Shown here: one piece after another, positions 27,222-38,200 of the stretch | Position numbering within the stretch: the first letter of the stretch is position 1 | Layout of the letters: each line of letters begins with the position of its first letter | Assembly: GCF_007827045.1 (NCBI RefSeq) | Contig: NZ_RPFW01000001.1 | Span: 1-64,000, forward strand | From: Trebonia kvetii | GTDB lineage: Bacteria; Actinomycetota; Actinomycetes; Streptosporangiales; Streptosporangiaceae | Length of the DNA stretch: 64,000 nt | Direction of reading: 5' to 3' | The notes under the pieces: generated by a model | The model's database searches: none | Told to the model about the DNA's origin: nothing | What the model saw: the letters and a program-made list of their open reading frames with translations, nothing else | Position numbers and translations under genes: made by a program

Positions 27222-30200
27222 CCACGACTCCGCAGGACGCCGCCCGGCCGGGCGGGCCGGGACACCAGCCCATCGCCATCGTGGGCATGGGCGCGATCAT
27301 GCCGGAGGCGCCGACGGCGGCGGACTTCTGGGCCAACATAACCGGCGGGCGCTACAGCATCACCGACGTCCCGAAGGACCGCTGGGACCCGGACCTCTAC
27401 TACGACCAGGACCCGCGTGCTCCGGACAAGACCTACTCACGGATCGGGGGATGGGTCCGTGAATTCCCCTGGGATCCGATCGGCTGGCGCTTGCCGCTGC
27501 CGCCCAAGGTCAGCGACCAGATGGATGACACCCAGAAGTGGGCGGTGGCCGCGGCGCGCGAGGCCCTGATCGACGCGGGGTGGCCCGGCTGGAACGTCGA
27601 TCCCGAGCGCGTCGCCGTGATCATCGGCAACGCGATGGGCGGCGAGAAGCACTACGCGTCGGTGCTGCGGGTTCAGTTGCCCGAGTTCACCCGCCAGCTT
27701 GCCCGGTCGGCCGCGTTCTCGTCGCTGCCCGCAAGCACCAGGACCGCGATCATGGCCGAGACGAGCCAGTCGTTCCTGAGCCTGTCCCCCGACATCACCG
27801 AGGACACGATGCCGGGCGAGCTGGCGAACATCACCGCCGGGCGGATAGCGAACCTGTTCAACTTCCGTGGCCCGAGCTTCACCACCGACGCCGCCTGCGC
27901 GTCCGGGCTAGCCGGGCTCAGCGCGGCCGCCGAGGGCCTGGCGGCCGGGCAGTACGACGCGGCCGTCGCCGGCGGGGTAGACCGGAACATGGGGGCCTCG
28001 ACCTTCGTCAAGTTCTGCAAGATCGGGGCGCTCTCCGCCACCGGGACCCGGCCGTTCGACGCCGGCGCCGACGGGTTCGTGATGGGCGAGGGAGCGGCCC
28101 TGTTCGTGCTCAAGCGGCTGGCCGACGCCGAGCGTGACGGTGACCGGATCTACGCGGTGCTGCTCGGCGTCGGCGGGGCAAGCGACGGCAAGGGCAAGGG
28201 GATCACCGCACCGAATCCGGCCGGGCAGCGGCTGGCCATCGCGCGGGCCTGGCGCAACGCGGGCGTGGACCCGGGCACTGTCTCCTGTGTCGAGGCGCAC
28301 GGCACGTCGACCCGGGTCGGTGACGCCGCCGAACTGGAGAGCCTCGGCTACGTCTTCCCGGCGGGCGAACTGGCGCCGGGCTCGATCGCGCTCGGCTCGG
28401 TGAAGTCGAACATCGGCCACCTGAAGGGGGCGGCGGGCGCCGCTGGCTTGTTCAAGCAGGTCATGGCCTTGCATGAGAAGGTACTTCCGCCAAGCCTGAA
28501 CTTCCGGGAGCCGAACCCGAACGTCGACTGGGCCAGCTCTGCGTTCCGGGTGAACGGCGAGCTGCGGGAGTGGCCGGAGCCGCCCGGCGGTGTGCGCCGG
28601 GCTGGTGTCAGCGCCTTCGGGTTCGGCGGCACCAACTTCCACGCGGCGGTCGAGGAGTACATCCCTGGCAGGTACGAGAGCGGGAACCCGCGGAGGTTCG
28701 CTGGCGCCGATGTGAAGACGGCGGAACCTGACCCGCTAGCCTCACCCACCCAAGAAGCCCAGGATCAATATCCCGAACGAGGGCGGCTCTCCGCCGGACC
28801 CGCACGCCATGACTCTCCCGGGCCGGGTAGCGTTCAAGACCGTGCGCGCATCGCCGCATGCGCGAGGAAGCCGCTGCGCGGTGCTCTCGTGGTCGGCGGC
28901 GACAGCGAACCTGACGTGGCCGCTCAGCTCGCCCGGATACGGGATGAGGCGGCGGCCGGCCGGGCTCCGGCCCTGGCGCCTCCCGACCCGGCGCTTGCCG
29001 CCGCTCCGGTACGGGTCGCCATCGACTACGGTGCGGCCGCCGAGCTGGCGGATAAGGCGGGCAAGGCCGTCCAGGCGCTGACCGGGGGTGCCCCTGAGCT
29101 GCGCAAGATGCTGCGCTCGCGCGGTGTGTTCATCGGCCATGGCCCTGCGCCCAAGACCGCGTTCCTGTACACGGGCCAGGGGTCGCAGTACGTCAACATG
29201 CTCCGCGAGCTCCGGGACAACGAGCCCATCGTGGCGCAGACGTTCGCCGAGGCCGACGAGATCATGACGCCCCTGCTCGGCAAGCCGCTGACTTCCTACA
29301 TCTTCGTCGACGGCGACGACCCGGCGGCGGTGGCGCGGGCCGAGGGGCAGTTGCTCCAGACCGAGATCACCCAGCCGGCCGTGCTCGCCGCCGACCTCGC
29401 GCTCACCCGCATGCTGGCCGCGTACGGCATCGAGCCCGACCTGGTGATGGGGCACAGCCTCGGCGAGTACGGTGCGCTGGTCGCGGCGGGCGCCCTGTCG
29501 TTCGCGGCGGCGCTCGAGGCCGTCAGCGCCCGCGGCCGGGGGATGGCAAGCCTCAACGTGCCCGATCACGGGGCGATGGCGGCCGTGATGGCCCCGCTGG
29601 CCGACATCGAGCGGATCGTCGCGTCCGTCGACGGCTACGTGGTCGTCGCCAACATCAACAGCACGCACCAGGCCGTGATCGGCGGCGCGACCGAGGCGGT
29701 CGAGCGGGCCATCGAGGCGTTCACTGCGGCCGGGTACTCGGCCGCGCGCATCCCGGTCAGCCACGCGTTCCACACGGCGATCGTCGCACCGGTGAGCGAG
29801 CCGCTCCGGCAGACCCTGGCCGGGCTGCCACTGCGCGCTCCGCAGTTGCCGGTCGTGGCCAACGTCGACGGCGAGTTCTACCCCGCGAGCGGCCCCGGCC
29901 TGCAGGACCACATGCTGGACATCCTGGCACGTCAGGTGGCCTCGCCCGTCCAGTTCGTCAAGGGCCTCGGCACGCTGTACGAGGCCGGTGCCCGGGTCTT
30001 CGTCGAGGTCGGGCCGAAGCGGGCGCTAGCCGGGTTCGCCGAGGACGTGCTCGGCTCGGCGCACGACGACGTTGTCGCGCTGTTCACCAACCACCCCAAG
30101 TACGGCGACGTACCGTCGTTCAACGTCGCGCTCTGCGGGCTGTACGCCGCGGGCCTTGGCTATCAGGCGCGGCCCGCGGCAGCTCGTGAGCAGACGTCCG

Positions 30201-33200
30201 TGCGGGTGCCAGCCGACGCTCCAGTTACCTCACTTACCTCACCGGGAGCAGCTATGCCGGAAGACCGCTACGCCGAACTCGGCCGCCTGGTCGCCGATCT
30301 CATCGACCGCGGCCGCGCTATCCTCGCCAGCGCCACGCAGCCAGCCGACCCCGCGCAGCCAGCCAGCGTCGCCGCCGTCCGGCCGGTCACGCCGCCGCCA
30401 GCCGCACCGGACGGCGCGGAGCCGACGCTGTCCGAAGCGGTGGTCATCACCGGCGCCGCGCTTGGCCTGCCCGGCACCGAGCGGGTGTTTGACGACGAGA
30501 ACGTCGCGCGCATCCTTTCCGGCCAGCAGTTCATCGATGTCGTCCCGCGCCAGGTGCGGCGTGAGATGGTCGACAAGCACATCACCCGGCTGGTCAAGAG
30601 CGAGACCGGCGACCCGGTCTTCGAGGCGATCGAGAGCGAGGGCGACGTCATCAAGCTGGCCGGCCGGTACGGGAGCTTCGACCTCGCCGCGGAGTTCGGC
30701 GTCGACGCCGACCGGGATGCCGCGCTAGACCAGTGCACCCGGCTGGCCATTGGCGTCGGCGTGGACGCGCTGCGCGACGCGGGCATCCCGCTGGTGCGGC
30801 ACTACCACACCACGACGCTCGGGACCAGGCTGCCTGATCGTTGGGGGCTGCCCGCCGACATGCGCGACGACACCGGAGTGATCTTCGCGTCCGCGTTCCC
30901 CGGTTACGAGTCTCTCGCGACCGACCTCAACCACTACCACGAGGACCGCGCCCGCAGGCACGAACTCGGCGTGCTCGAGGACATCCGGGCCCGGATGAGC
31001 GCGCAGGACCAGGCCGTGGCCGAGGTGGACAGGCGCACCGCCGAATTGCGGCACCTGCTGCAGGCCGAGCCGTTCACCTTCGATCGCCGCTTCCTGTTCC
31101 GTGTCCTGTCCATGGGACACTCGCAGTTCGCCGAGCTGATCGGCGCCCGCGGTCCGAACACGCAGGTAAACGCGGCCTGCGCGAGCACTTCCCAGGCACT
31201 GTGCGTGGCCGAGGACTGGATCAGGGCGGGACGCTGCCGGCGCGTCGTCGTGATTTCCGCGGACGACGTCGCCTCGGACACCCTGCTGCCCTGGGTCGGA
31301 TCGGGTTTCCTGGCCAGTGGGGCGGCGGCCACCGACGCGGTGGTCGAGGACGCGGCCCTGCCCTTCGACCGGCGCAGGCACGGAATGATCATCGGCTCAG
31401 GCGCCGCTGCCCTGGTCGTGGAGTCCGCCGCCGCGGCGCGCGAGCGCGGCATCCGGCCGATCTGCGAAATCCTGGCGGCGGTCACCGCCAACAGTGCCTT
31501 CCACGGAACCCGCCTCGATGTCGAGCACATCTCGCAGGTGATGGAGCAGCTCATCTGCCAGGCCGAGCGGCGGGGCGTCGACCGCGCGAGGATCGCTGAC
31601 CAGACCATGTTCGTTTCGCACGAGACGTACACGCCGGCCCGCGGCGGTAGCGCATCGGCCGAGATCAGCGCGCTCCGGACGGCGTTCGGACCGGCCGCCG
31701 ACTCGGTGGTCATCGCGAACACCAAGGGCTTCACCGGGCATGCCATGGGCGCCGGGATCGAGGAAGTCGTCGCCGTCAAGGCGCTGGAAACGGGGATCGT
31801 CCCGCCGGTGCCGAACTACCGCGAGCCCGATCCGGAGCTTGGCCTGCTGAACCTGTCGCGCGGCGGCGCGTACCCGGTCAAGTACGCGCTTCGCCTCGCC
31901 GCCGGATTCGGCTCACAGGTCTCGATGACGCTGATGCACTGGATCGAGCCGCCAGATGGCTTGCACCAGGCGCCGAGCGAACTGGGCTTCGCCTACCGCA
32001 TCGCGGACGAGCGAGCATGGCACTCGTGGCTGGACAAGATGACCGGCCGCGACGACGCACAGCTGGAGGTCGTACAGCGCAGGCTCAGGGTCGCGGACGA
32101 CGCCACCAGGCAGCCCCCGGTGATCATGCCGGCCGCCCAGGCGGCACCCGCACGCGAGGCGGCGGCTGCGGTCGCCGCGCCGTCGCAGCCGTCGGCCGCC
32201 GGCCCAGTGGAGCGGACGCCCGAGGCCCAGGCACCTGACCCGGTCACCGAGGCTGTCCTCGATGTCGTGGCCGGGCTGACCGGGTACCCGCGTGACCTGC
32301 TGGATCTCGACCTGGACCTCGAGGCCGACCTGGGCGTGGACACGGTCAAGCAGGCCGAGGTGTTCGCGGCGGTCAGGGAACGGTTCTCGATCCCCCGCCA
32401 GGACAACCTCAGGCTGCGCGAGTTCCCCACCCTCACGCACGTGATCGGCTTCGTCCGCGACCACGTGCCCGCCGAGCCCGTGGCAGGCGAGCCCGTGGCA
32501 GCCGAGCCCGTGCCAGCCGAGCCCGTGCCAGCCGAGCCCGTGGCAACCGAGCCCGAGCTCGTCGAGCCCGAGCCCGCCGAGCCCGTGGCAGGCGGCATGC
32601 AGACCGAAGCGGCGCCGGCGCCGCCGCTCAAGACGGCGCCCGCCTTCGCTGGTGACCCAGCGGCGGCGCAGCGCCTGCCGCGCCGCATCCCCGTGCCGGT
32701 ACTGCGGCCACCAGCGCAGTGGTGCAAGCCCACCGCCGTGACGCTCGGCCAGTCCAGCCGGGTCATCGTGATGGCCGACGAGGGCGGCGTCGGCAAGGCA
32801 CTTGCCAGGCGGCTCGGCTCGCTCGGCGTCAGCGCCCTGGTCATCGAGCCGGGCTGCCCGGCTGACGATCTAGACTCGCGGCTGGCGGGCTGGCTGGCCG
32901 AAGGCCCGGTGCAGGGCCTGTACTGGCTGGCCGCCCTCGACGCCGAACCCGCCCTCAGCGAACTCGACCTGGCCGGCTGGCGTGCGGCGCTGCGCCGCCG
33001 GGTCAAGAACCTGTACGCGGTGGTCCGGCGGCTCGAGCAGGCCGGCCAGCTCGGACCGCGCGGCACGTTCCTGGTGGCCGGGACCCGGATGGGCGGTTAC
33101 CACGGATACGACAACGACGGAGCGACGGCGCCCCTCGGTGGCGCGGTGACCGGCTTCGTCAAGGCGTACTGGCGCGAGCGGCCAGATGCGCTGGCCAAGG

Positions 33201-35206
33201 CGGTCGACTTCCCGGAGACCAGGAAGCCGGCCATCAGGAAGCCGGACACCAAGCAGACTGGCGCGCTCGCTGACGCGCTGATCGAAGAGACCCTCTGCGA
33301 CCCGGGAGCGGTCGAGATCGGCCGGGCCGACGGCCGCCGCTGGACGGTGGGCCTGCGGGAAGTCCCGTTCGGCGACGGCAGCGGCGGAATGACGCTCGGC
33401 AGCCAGACGGTGTTCGCGGTGACCGGAGCGGCCGGGGCGATCGTATCGGCCATCGTCGCGGACCTGGCCAAGGCCAGCGGCGGCACCTTCCACCTCATCG
33501 ACCTGACACCCGAGCCGGATCCGGCCGACCCTGACCTGATCCAGTTCGCGGCCGACCGGGATGGGCTGAAGAAGACGATCGCCGACCGTCTCGCCGCCAG
33601 CGGCACCCGGCCGACACCGGTGCTGATCGAGCGGGAACTGGCCCGCTGCGAACGGCTGCACTCGGCCCTGATCGCCATCCAGGCAGTACACGCCGCAGGC
33701 GGCAAGGCCTACTACCACGCGGCCGACCTGACCGAACCCGGCGCGGTCGCGGACGTCATGGCCGGCATACGCGACCGGCACGGGCGGGTGGACGTGCTCC
33801 TGCACGCCGCCGGGCTTGACATCAGCCGCGCCATTGCGGACAAGGAGCCGCGCGAGTACGACCTGGTCTTCGACGTCAAGAGCGACGGCCTGTTCAACCT
33901 GCTGCACGCGGCCGGGGACATGCCACTGGGCGCGGTGGTGGCGTTCAGCTCGGTGGCGGGCAGGTTCGGCAACGCGGGGCAGACCGACTACGCCGCCGCC
34001 AACGACCTGCTGTGCAAGATCATGTCCAGCTTCCGCGCCACCCGCCCTGACACCAGGGCGATAGCCGTCGACTGGACGGCGTGGGGCGGCCTCGGCATGG
34101 CGACCAGGGGTTCGATCCCGACGGTGATGGCCATGGCGGGCATCGAGATGCTGGCACCTGAGGCGGGCATCCCGTGGATCGGGCGGGAACTGGCCGCCGG
34201 GCCGTTCAGCGGCGAGGTTGTGGTCGGCGGACAGCTCGGGATGCTCACCGCCGAGAACGACATCACCGGCGGGCTCGACCCCGCCGTGATCGACGCTGGC
34301 TCCGCAGGCCCGATGATCGGCGCGATCAGCGGGATGGGGATCTACTCCGGGTTCAGCGCGCAGACCACGCTTGATCCCGCGGCACAGCCCTTCCTGCACG
34401 ACCACCGGATCGACGGCACGCCGGTGCTGCCTGGGGTAATGGGCATCGAGGCGTTCGCGGCCCTGGCCGGCCTCGCCGTTCCCGGCATGCGGGTGGCCGC
34501 CGTCGAGCAGGTGGACTTCATCGCCCCGCTGAAGTTCTACCGGGACGAGCCGCGCACGATCACCGTGACCGCGGTGATCCGGCCCGATGGCACCGAGCTC
34601 GTGGCGGACTGCACGCTGAGCGCCAGCCGGGTGCTGGCCGGCGAGCAGGCGCCGCGCGTCACGACGCACTTCACCGGCCAGGTCAGGCTGACCTCGGCCG
34701 CTGTGGAGCACACCGTGGAGCAAGCGCGAGCCGAGGCGCCCGGAGCCCACGAGGCAGCGGCGGTCACCCAGGACGACATTTACCACGTGTTCTTCCACGG
34801 GCCGGCCTACCAGGTGGTCCGCGAGGCCTGGCACCGGGGTGCCGACGCGGTCGCCCGTCTCGCCCGGCACATGCCGGCAGGGAACACGCCAGAGACCGGG
34901 CACACGGCCACCGAGCCGCGGCTGGCGGAGGCGTGCTTCCAGACCGCTGGCCTGTGGGAGATCGGCCACGACGGGCACCTTGCGCTGCCCGCTCACGCGG
35001 ATCTTGTCAGCATGGCGCACCAGCCCGTTCCCGAGGCAGAGCTGTTCGCTGTCGCCCATCCCGCCGCCGACGGCAGCTTCGACTGTCACGTGCTTGACGG
35101 CGACGGCGACGTGATACTGCGCGTCAACGGCTACCGGACCTTCGGCCTCGAGAACCCGCTGCCGGCCGATCTACAGCAGCCAATCCGCGATGCAATGCGA
35201 ACCTGA
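27218..35206 (+). CDS. PUFA-synthase-like iterative megasynthase (KS-AT-KS-ACP-KR-DH)
   Basis: 2662 residues. Domain order: KS1 (about 15-470; Cys227 in DAACASG, His361 in EAHGTST, His401 in NIGHLKG). AT (about 645-940; Ser747 in GHSLGEY, later SHAFH). KS2 (about 1075-1590; Cys1321 in NAACASTS, His1468 in SHETYT, His1508 in GFTGHAMG). One ACP (about 1675-1755) with Thr1709 where the phosphopantetheine Ser is normally found (LGVDTVKQ). A Pro/Glu-rich linker. KR (about 2060-2350; Ser2245, Tyr2258, Asn2262). A hot-dog DH (His2396 in HDHRIDG). No ER or thioesterase. The order and sequence style resemble PfaA and related lipid synthases rather than modular PKS. Product: probably a hydroxylated or unsaturated long chain. 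Carboxylase and PPTase genes follow. Confidence 0.85.
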   Translation: MTTTPQDAARPGGPGHQPIAIVGMGAIMPEAPTAADFWANITGGRYSITDVPKDRWDPDLYYDQDPRAPDKTYSRIGGWVREFPWDPIGWRLPLPPKVSDQMDDTQKWAVAAAREALIDAGWPGWNVDPERVAVIIGNAMGGEKHYASVLRVQLPEFTRQLARSAAFSSLPASTRTAIMAETSQSFLSLSPDITEDTMPGELANITAGRIANLFNFRGPSFTTDAACASGLAGLSAAAEGLAAGQYDAAVAGGVDRNMGASTFVKFCKIGALSATGTRPFDAGADGFVMGEGAALFVLKRLADAERDGDRIYAVLLGVGGASDGKGKGITAPNPAGQRLAIARAWRNAGVDPGTVSCVEAHGTSTRVGDAAELESLGYVFPAGELAPGSIALGSVKSNIGHLKGAAGAAGLFKQVMALHEKVLPPSLNFREPNPNVDWASSAFRVNGELREWPEPPGGVRRAGVSAFGFGGTNFHAAVEEYIPGRYESGNPRRFAGADVKTAEPDPLASPTQEAQDQYPERGRLSAGPARHDSPGPGSVQDRARIAACARKPLRGALVVGGDSEPDVAAQLARIRDEAAAGRAPALAPPDPALAAAPVRVAIDYGAAAELADKAGKAVQALTGGAPELRKMLRSRGVFIGHGPAPKTAFLYTGQGSQYVNMLRELRDNEPIVAQTFAEADEIMTPLLGKPLTSYIFVDGDDPAAVARAEGQLLQTEITQPAVLAADLALTRMLAAYGIEPDLVMGHSLGEYGALVAAGALSFAAALEAVSARGRGMASLNVPDHGAMAAVMAPLADIERIVASVDGYVVVANINSTHQAVIGGATEAVERAIEAFTAAGYSAARIPVSHAFHTAIVAPVSEPLRQTLAGLPLRAPQLPVVANVDGEFYPASGPGLQDHMLDILARQVASPVQFVKGLGTLYEAGARVFVEVGPKRALAGFAEDVLGSAHDDVVALFTNHPKYGDVPSFNVALCGLYAAGLGYQARPAAAREQTSVRVPADAPVTSLTSPGAAMPEDRYAELGRLVADLIDRGRAILASATQPADPAQPASVAAVRPVTPPPAAPDGAEPTLSEAVVITGAALGLPGTERVFDDENVARILSGQQFIDVVPRQVRREMVDKHITRLVKSETGDPVFEAIESEGDVIKLAGRYGSFDLAAEFGVDADRDAALDQCTRLAIGVGVDALRDAGIPLVRHYHTTTLGTRLPDRWGLPADMRDDTGVIFASAFPGYESLATDLNHYHEDRARRHELGVLEDIRARMSAQDQAVAEVDRRTAELRHLLQAEPFTFDRRFLFRVLSMGHSQFAELIGARGPNTQVNAACASTSQALCVAEDWIRAGRCRRVVVISADDVASDTLLPWVGSGFLASGAAATDAVVEDAALPFDRRRHGMIIGSGAAALVVESAAAARERGIRPICEILAAVTANSAFHGTRLDVEHISQVMEQLICQAERRGVDRARIADQTMFVSHETYTPARGGSASAEISALRTAFGPAADSVVIANTKGFTGHAMGAGIEEVVAVKALETGIVPPVPNYREPDPELGLLNLSRGGAYPVKYALRLAAGFGSQVSMTLMHWIEPPDGLHQAPSELGFAYRIADERAWHSWLDKMTGRDDAQLEVVQRRLRVADDATRQPPVIMPAAQAAPAREAAAAVAAPSQPSAAGPVERTPEAQAPDPVTEAVLDVVAGLTGYPRDLLDLDLDLEADLGVDTVKQAEVFAAVRERFSIPRQDNLRLREFPTLTHVIGFVRDHVPAEPVAGEPVAAEPVPAEPVPAEPVATEPELVEPEPAEPVAGGMQTEAAPAPPLKTAPAFAGDPAAAQRLPRRIPVPVLRPPAQWCKPTAVTLGQSSRVIVMADEGGVGKALARRLGSLGVSALVIEPGCPADDLDSRLAGWLAEGPVQGLYWLAALDAEPALSELDLAGWRAALRRRVKNLYAVVRRLEQAGQLGPRGTFLVAGTRMGGYHGYDNDGATAPLGGAVTGFVKAYWRERPDALAKAVDFPETRKPAIRKPDTKQTGALADALIEETLCDPGAVEIGRADGRRWTVGLREVPFGDGSGGMTLGSQTVFAVTGAAGAIVSAIVADLAKASGGTFHLIDLTPEPDPADPDLIQFAADRDGLKKTIADRLAASGTRPTPVLIERELARCERLHSALIAIQAVHAAGGKAYYHAADLTEPGAVADVMAGIRDRHGRVDVLLHAAGLDISRAIADKEPREYDLVFDVKSDGLFNLLHAAGDMPLGAVVAFSSVAGRFGNAGQTDYAAANDLLCKIMSSFRATRPDTRAIAVDWTAWGGLGMATRGSIPTVMAMAGIEMLAPEAGIPWIGRELAAGPFSGEVVVGGQLGMLTAENDITGGLDPAVIDAGSAGPMIGAISGMGIYSGFSAQTTLDPAAQPFLHDHRIDGTPVLPGVMGIEAFAALAGLAVPGMRVAAVEQVDFIAPLKFYRDEPRTITVTAVIRPDGTELVADCTLSASRVLAGEQAPRVTTHFTGQVRLTSAAVEHTVEQARAEAPGAHEAAAVTQDDIYHVFFHGPAYQVVREAWHRGADAVARLARHMPAGNTPETGHTATEPRLAEACFQTAGLWEIGHDGHLALPAHADLVSMAHQPVPEAELFAVAHPAADGSFDCHVLDGDGDVILRVNGYRTFGLENPLPADLQQPIRDAMRT
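32471..32591 (+). repeat. 15-bp tandem repeats encoding a Pro-Glu-Pro-Val linker
   Basis: About five near-identical 15-base units of the type GCCGAGCCCGTGGCA, then diverged units, encode (A/G)EPV(A/P) repeats between the ACP and the following domain of the synthase. The unit length keeps the frame. Such linkers give mobility to carrier domains and vary in copy number. Confidence 0.8.
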
Positions 35207-35234
35207 CCGGCGAGCGGCCGGCGAAGGACACAGT

Positions 35235-38200
35235 ATGCCTGGCATCCGACGCCTTGCCATCGTCAACCGGGGCGAGCCTGCCATGCGATGCCTGGCCGCC
35301 GTCGGCGAGCTCGGCGAGGACTTCGGCGAGCCGGTAACCACGATCGCGCTGTACACCGACCCCGACGCGATGTCGCTGTTCGTGCGGCAGGCCGATGAGG
35401 CCGTCCCGCTCGGCGCGGCCCTGACCGCCGGCCCCGACGGCACCCGGCACAGCGCGTACGTGGACATCGGCACCGTGATGGCCGCGCTCGCCACGGCCCG
35501 CGCCGACTCCGTCTGGGTGGGCTGGGGTTTCGTCGCCGAGTCGGCCGATTTCGCCGCGCGGTGCGAGGCGGCGGGGATCACGTTCGTCGGCCCGCCAAGC
35601 GACGTCATCAGGCTGCTCGGCGACAAAGTGCGAGCCAAGCAGCTCGCGGAGCGGCTCGGGATACCCGTCGTGCCATGGAGCGGCGGCCCGGTGCATGACA
35701 GCGAGAGCGCGCTGATCGCAGCGGGGGTTCTCGGGTACCCGGTCCTCGTGAAGGCGGCCTCGGGAGGCGGCGGCCGGGGCATCCGGCTGGTGGAGTCGGA
35801 GAGCGCGATGCCCGCGGCGTTCGCCTCCGCGCGGCGTGAGGCGGAAGCGGCGTTCGGCGACCCCACCATGTTCGTCGAACGCAAACTCGGCGGCGCGCGG
35901 CACATCGAAGTGCAGGTGATAGCGGACGGGCACGGCACCGTGTGGGCGGCAGGCATCCGGGACTGCAGCATCCAGCGGCGTAATCAGAAGGTCCTCGAGG
36001 AGTCGGGTTCGACCGCGGTCCGCCCGGCCACCGCGGCCGCGCTGCGCGACGCCGCCGTGCGACTCTGCGCCGCCGTCGGGTACCGCAGCGCGGGGACCGT
36101 CGAATTCCTTGTCGACCCGGCGACGCAGCAGTTCCTGCTGATGGAGGTCAATACCAGGTTGCAGGTCGAGCATCCGGTCACCGAGGCGACAACCGGCATC
36201 GACCTCGTCAAACTCCAGCTGCACATCGCGCGGGGCGGCAGGCTGCCGCCGGCCCCGCCACCGGTCACCGGCTACGCGATCGAAGCCAGGCTCAACGCCG
36301 AGGACCCGGAGCACGACTTCGCGCCGACGCCGGGCCGGGTGTCCGCGCTGCGGCTGCCCTCCGGGCCCGGAATCCGGGTCGATACCGGAGTAGCCGAGGG
36401 GGACGACGTCGCGCCGGAGTTCGACTCGATGATCGCCAAGATCATCGCGTGCGGGCACGACAGGGCGGAGGCGCTGAGCCGCCTGAAGCGCGCGCTAGCG
36501 CAATCCCTGGTGGTCATCGACGGCGGGATGACCAACAAGGCGTTCCTGCTATCTCTGGTGGGTAACCCGGACATCGTCGCGGGCCGTTACGACACCCACT
36601 GGCTAGACCGGCTGACCGAGGCGGGCGGCCATCTGCCCGCCGATGACCCGATCGCGCTGCTGGCCGCGGCGATCGAGGGCGCCGACACGGACCAGGCCGC
36701 GGTGCAGGCCAACTTCGTGGCCTCGGCGGCACGCGGCCGTCCCGAACTCCCCGACCAGGTCGGGCACCGGGTGCGACTGCGGGCGCGCGGCGGCTCCTAC
36801 CAGATGCACGTGTACCGCCTGGGGCACAGCGACTATCGTGTCGCGGCCGGCACGGCCCTGATCGACGTCGGTGTCCAGCGACTCGGCCGCTTCGAGCGGG
36901 CGGTCACCTGCCGCGGCAGGCGGTACAAGGTCGTCGCCGCGAGCCAGGGTTCCCGGCTGCTCATCGAGGTCGCCGGCGTCGCGCACGTCATCACTCGTGA
37001 CGACGGCGGGCAGGTCCGCTGCCCGTCCCCGGCGTTCGTCGTCGCCGTGTCCGTCACCACCGGCGACATCGTCCGGGCCGGTGATCCGCTCGCCGTCGTC
37101 GAAAGCATGAAGATGGAAACCACCATTGTCGCACCGCACGATGGCATGGTCAGGTCTGTCTACGCTCAGGTGAATACGCAGGTGGAGGCGGGGGCGCCGC
37201 TTGTCGCGCTGCGAGCGGCCGCCGGGCGGTCGGAGTCTCGCGGGCAGAATGGGTCTGGCGGGCGCAGCGGAACGGCGGCCGAGTTCGCCGACCTGGCGAC
37301 ACCGTCCGTGGGCCATGACGTAGCCGACATCGACAATCTTCTCCGGGCCTACCTGCTCGGCTACGACATCGAAGACGGCGACGCTCATGAGCTCAACCGG
37401 GAGCGAGGCAAGCAACTGACGGACGTTCCGTCCGACGATGACGGCAGGATACGCAGTGACCAGGAACTCCTGGAGATCTTCGCGGACGCGGCGGCATTGT
37501 CCCGGCCGGTCCCCGAAGACGAGCAGGAGGAAGAGCATCCCCGGAGCTCGCACGAGTACCTGCTCACCTACCTGTCGTTCCTCGATCCGGAGCGCAGCGG
37601 GGTGCCCGGTCATTTCCTGCGGCAGCTGCGAGCTACGCTCGCCCGCTATGGCATCCAGTCGCTGACCCGCACACCTGAACTCGAGCAAGCACTGCTGCGG
37701 ATCACCCGGTCGGCGGACAGGATGCCGGCCGCCGCCCCCATCGTGATCGCCATCCTGGACCGCTGGCGCCGCGGCCACGACCCGCTGGCGGACGCGATAA
37801 CCGACGACCGGCTCCTCGTGCTCGCCCGGCTGATCAGCTCAACGCAAGGGCGCTACCCCGATGTCTGCGACCTGGCCAGGGACGTCCGCTTCTGCTATGT
37901 CGACGGGCCAGTGATCAACCGCACCCGGGCGAAGGCGTACGCGGAGATTGAGACCAGCCTGGACGAGCTGTGCGGCCAGCCCGCGCCCGACCGGCAGCGC
38001 GACCTCGCGGACCAAGTCGTCTGGTTCCCACTGCCGATGCGCGCCAGGATCCGGGACTGGTACCGCGACGCGGACGCGACAGCCAGAGCCCGGCTGCTCG
38101 TGGTGCGCACCCGCCGGTTCTACCGGATACGCGATCTCATGCGGATACGGTGCCAGATGTTCGGAGGCCATCTCACGTGCCTCGCGGACTACCATGAGCC

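Noticed and set aside
32461..32600. CRISPR array
   Set aside because: The repeated units are contiguous 15-mers in frame within a protein linker, with no spacers.
31900..33066. Long open frames on the minus strand under the megasynthase (and similar ones under the carboxylase at 35.1-40.5 kb)
   Set aside because: They are antisense shadows of strongly supported domains in GC-rich DNA, with no ribosome sites or recognisable protein motifs.
27218..35206. Modular polyketide synthase or enediyne synthase
   Set aside because: KS-AT-KS-ACP-KR-DH order, PUFA-type ACP and hot-dog motifs fit a PfaA-like iterative synthase better; no enediyne partner genes are present.
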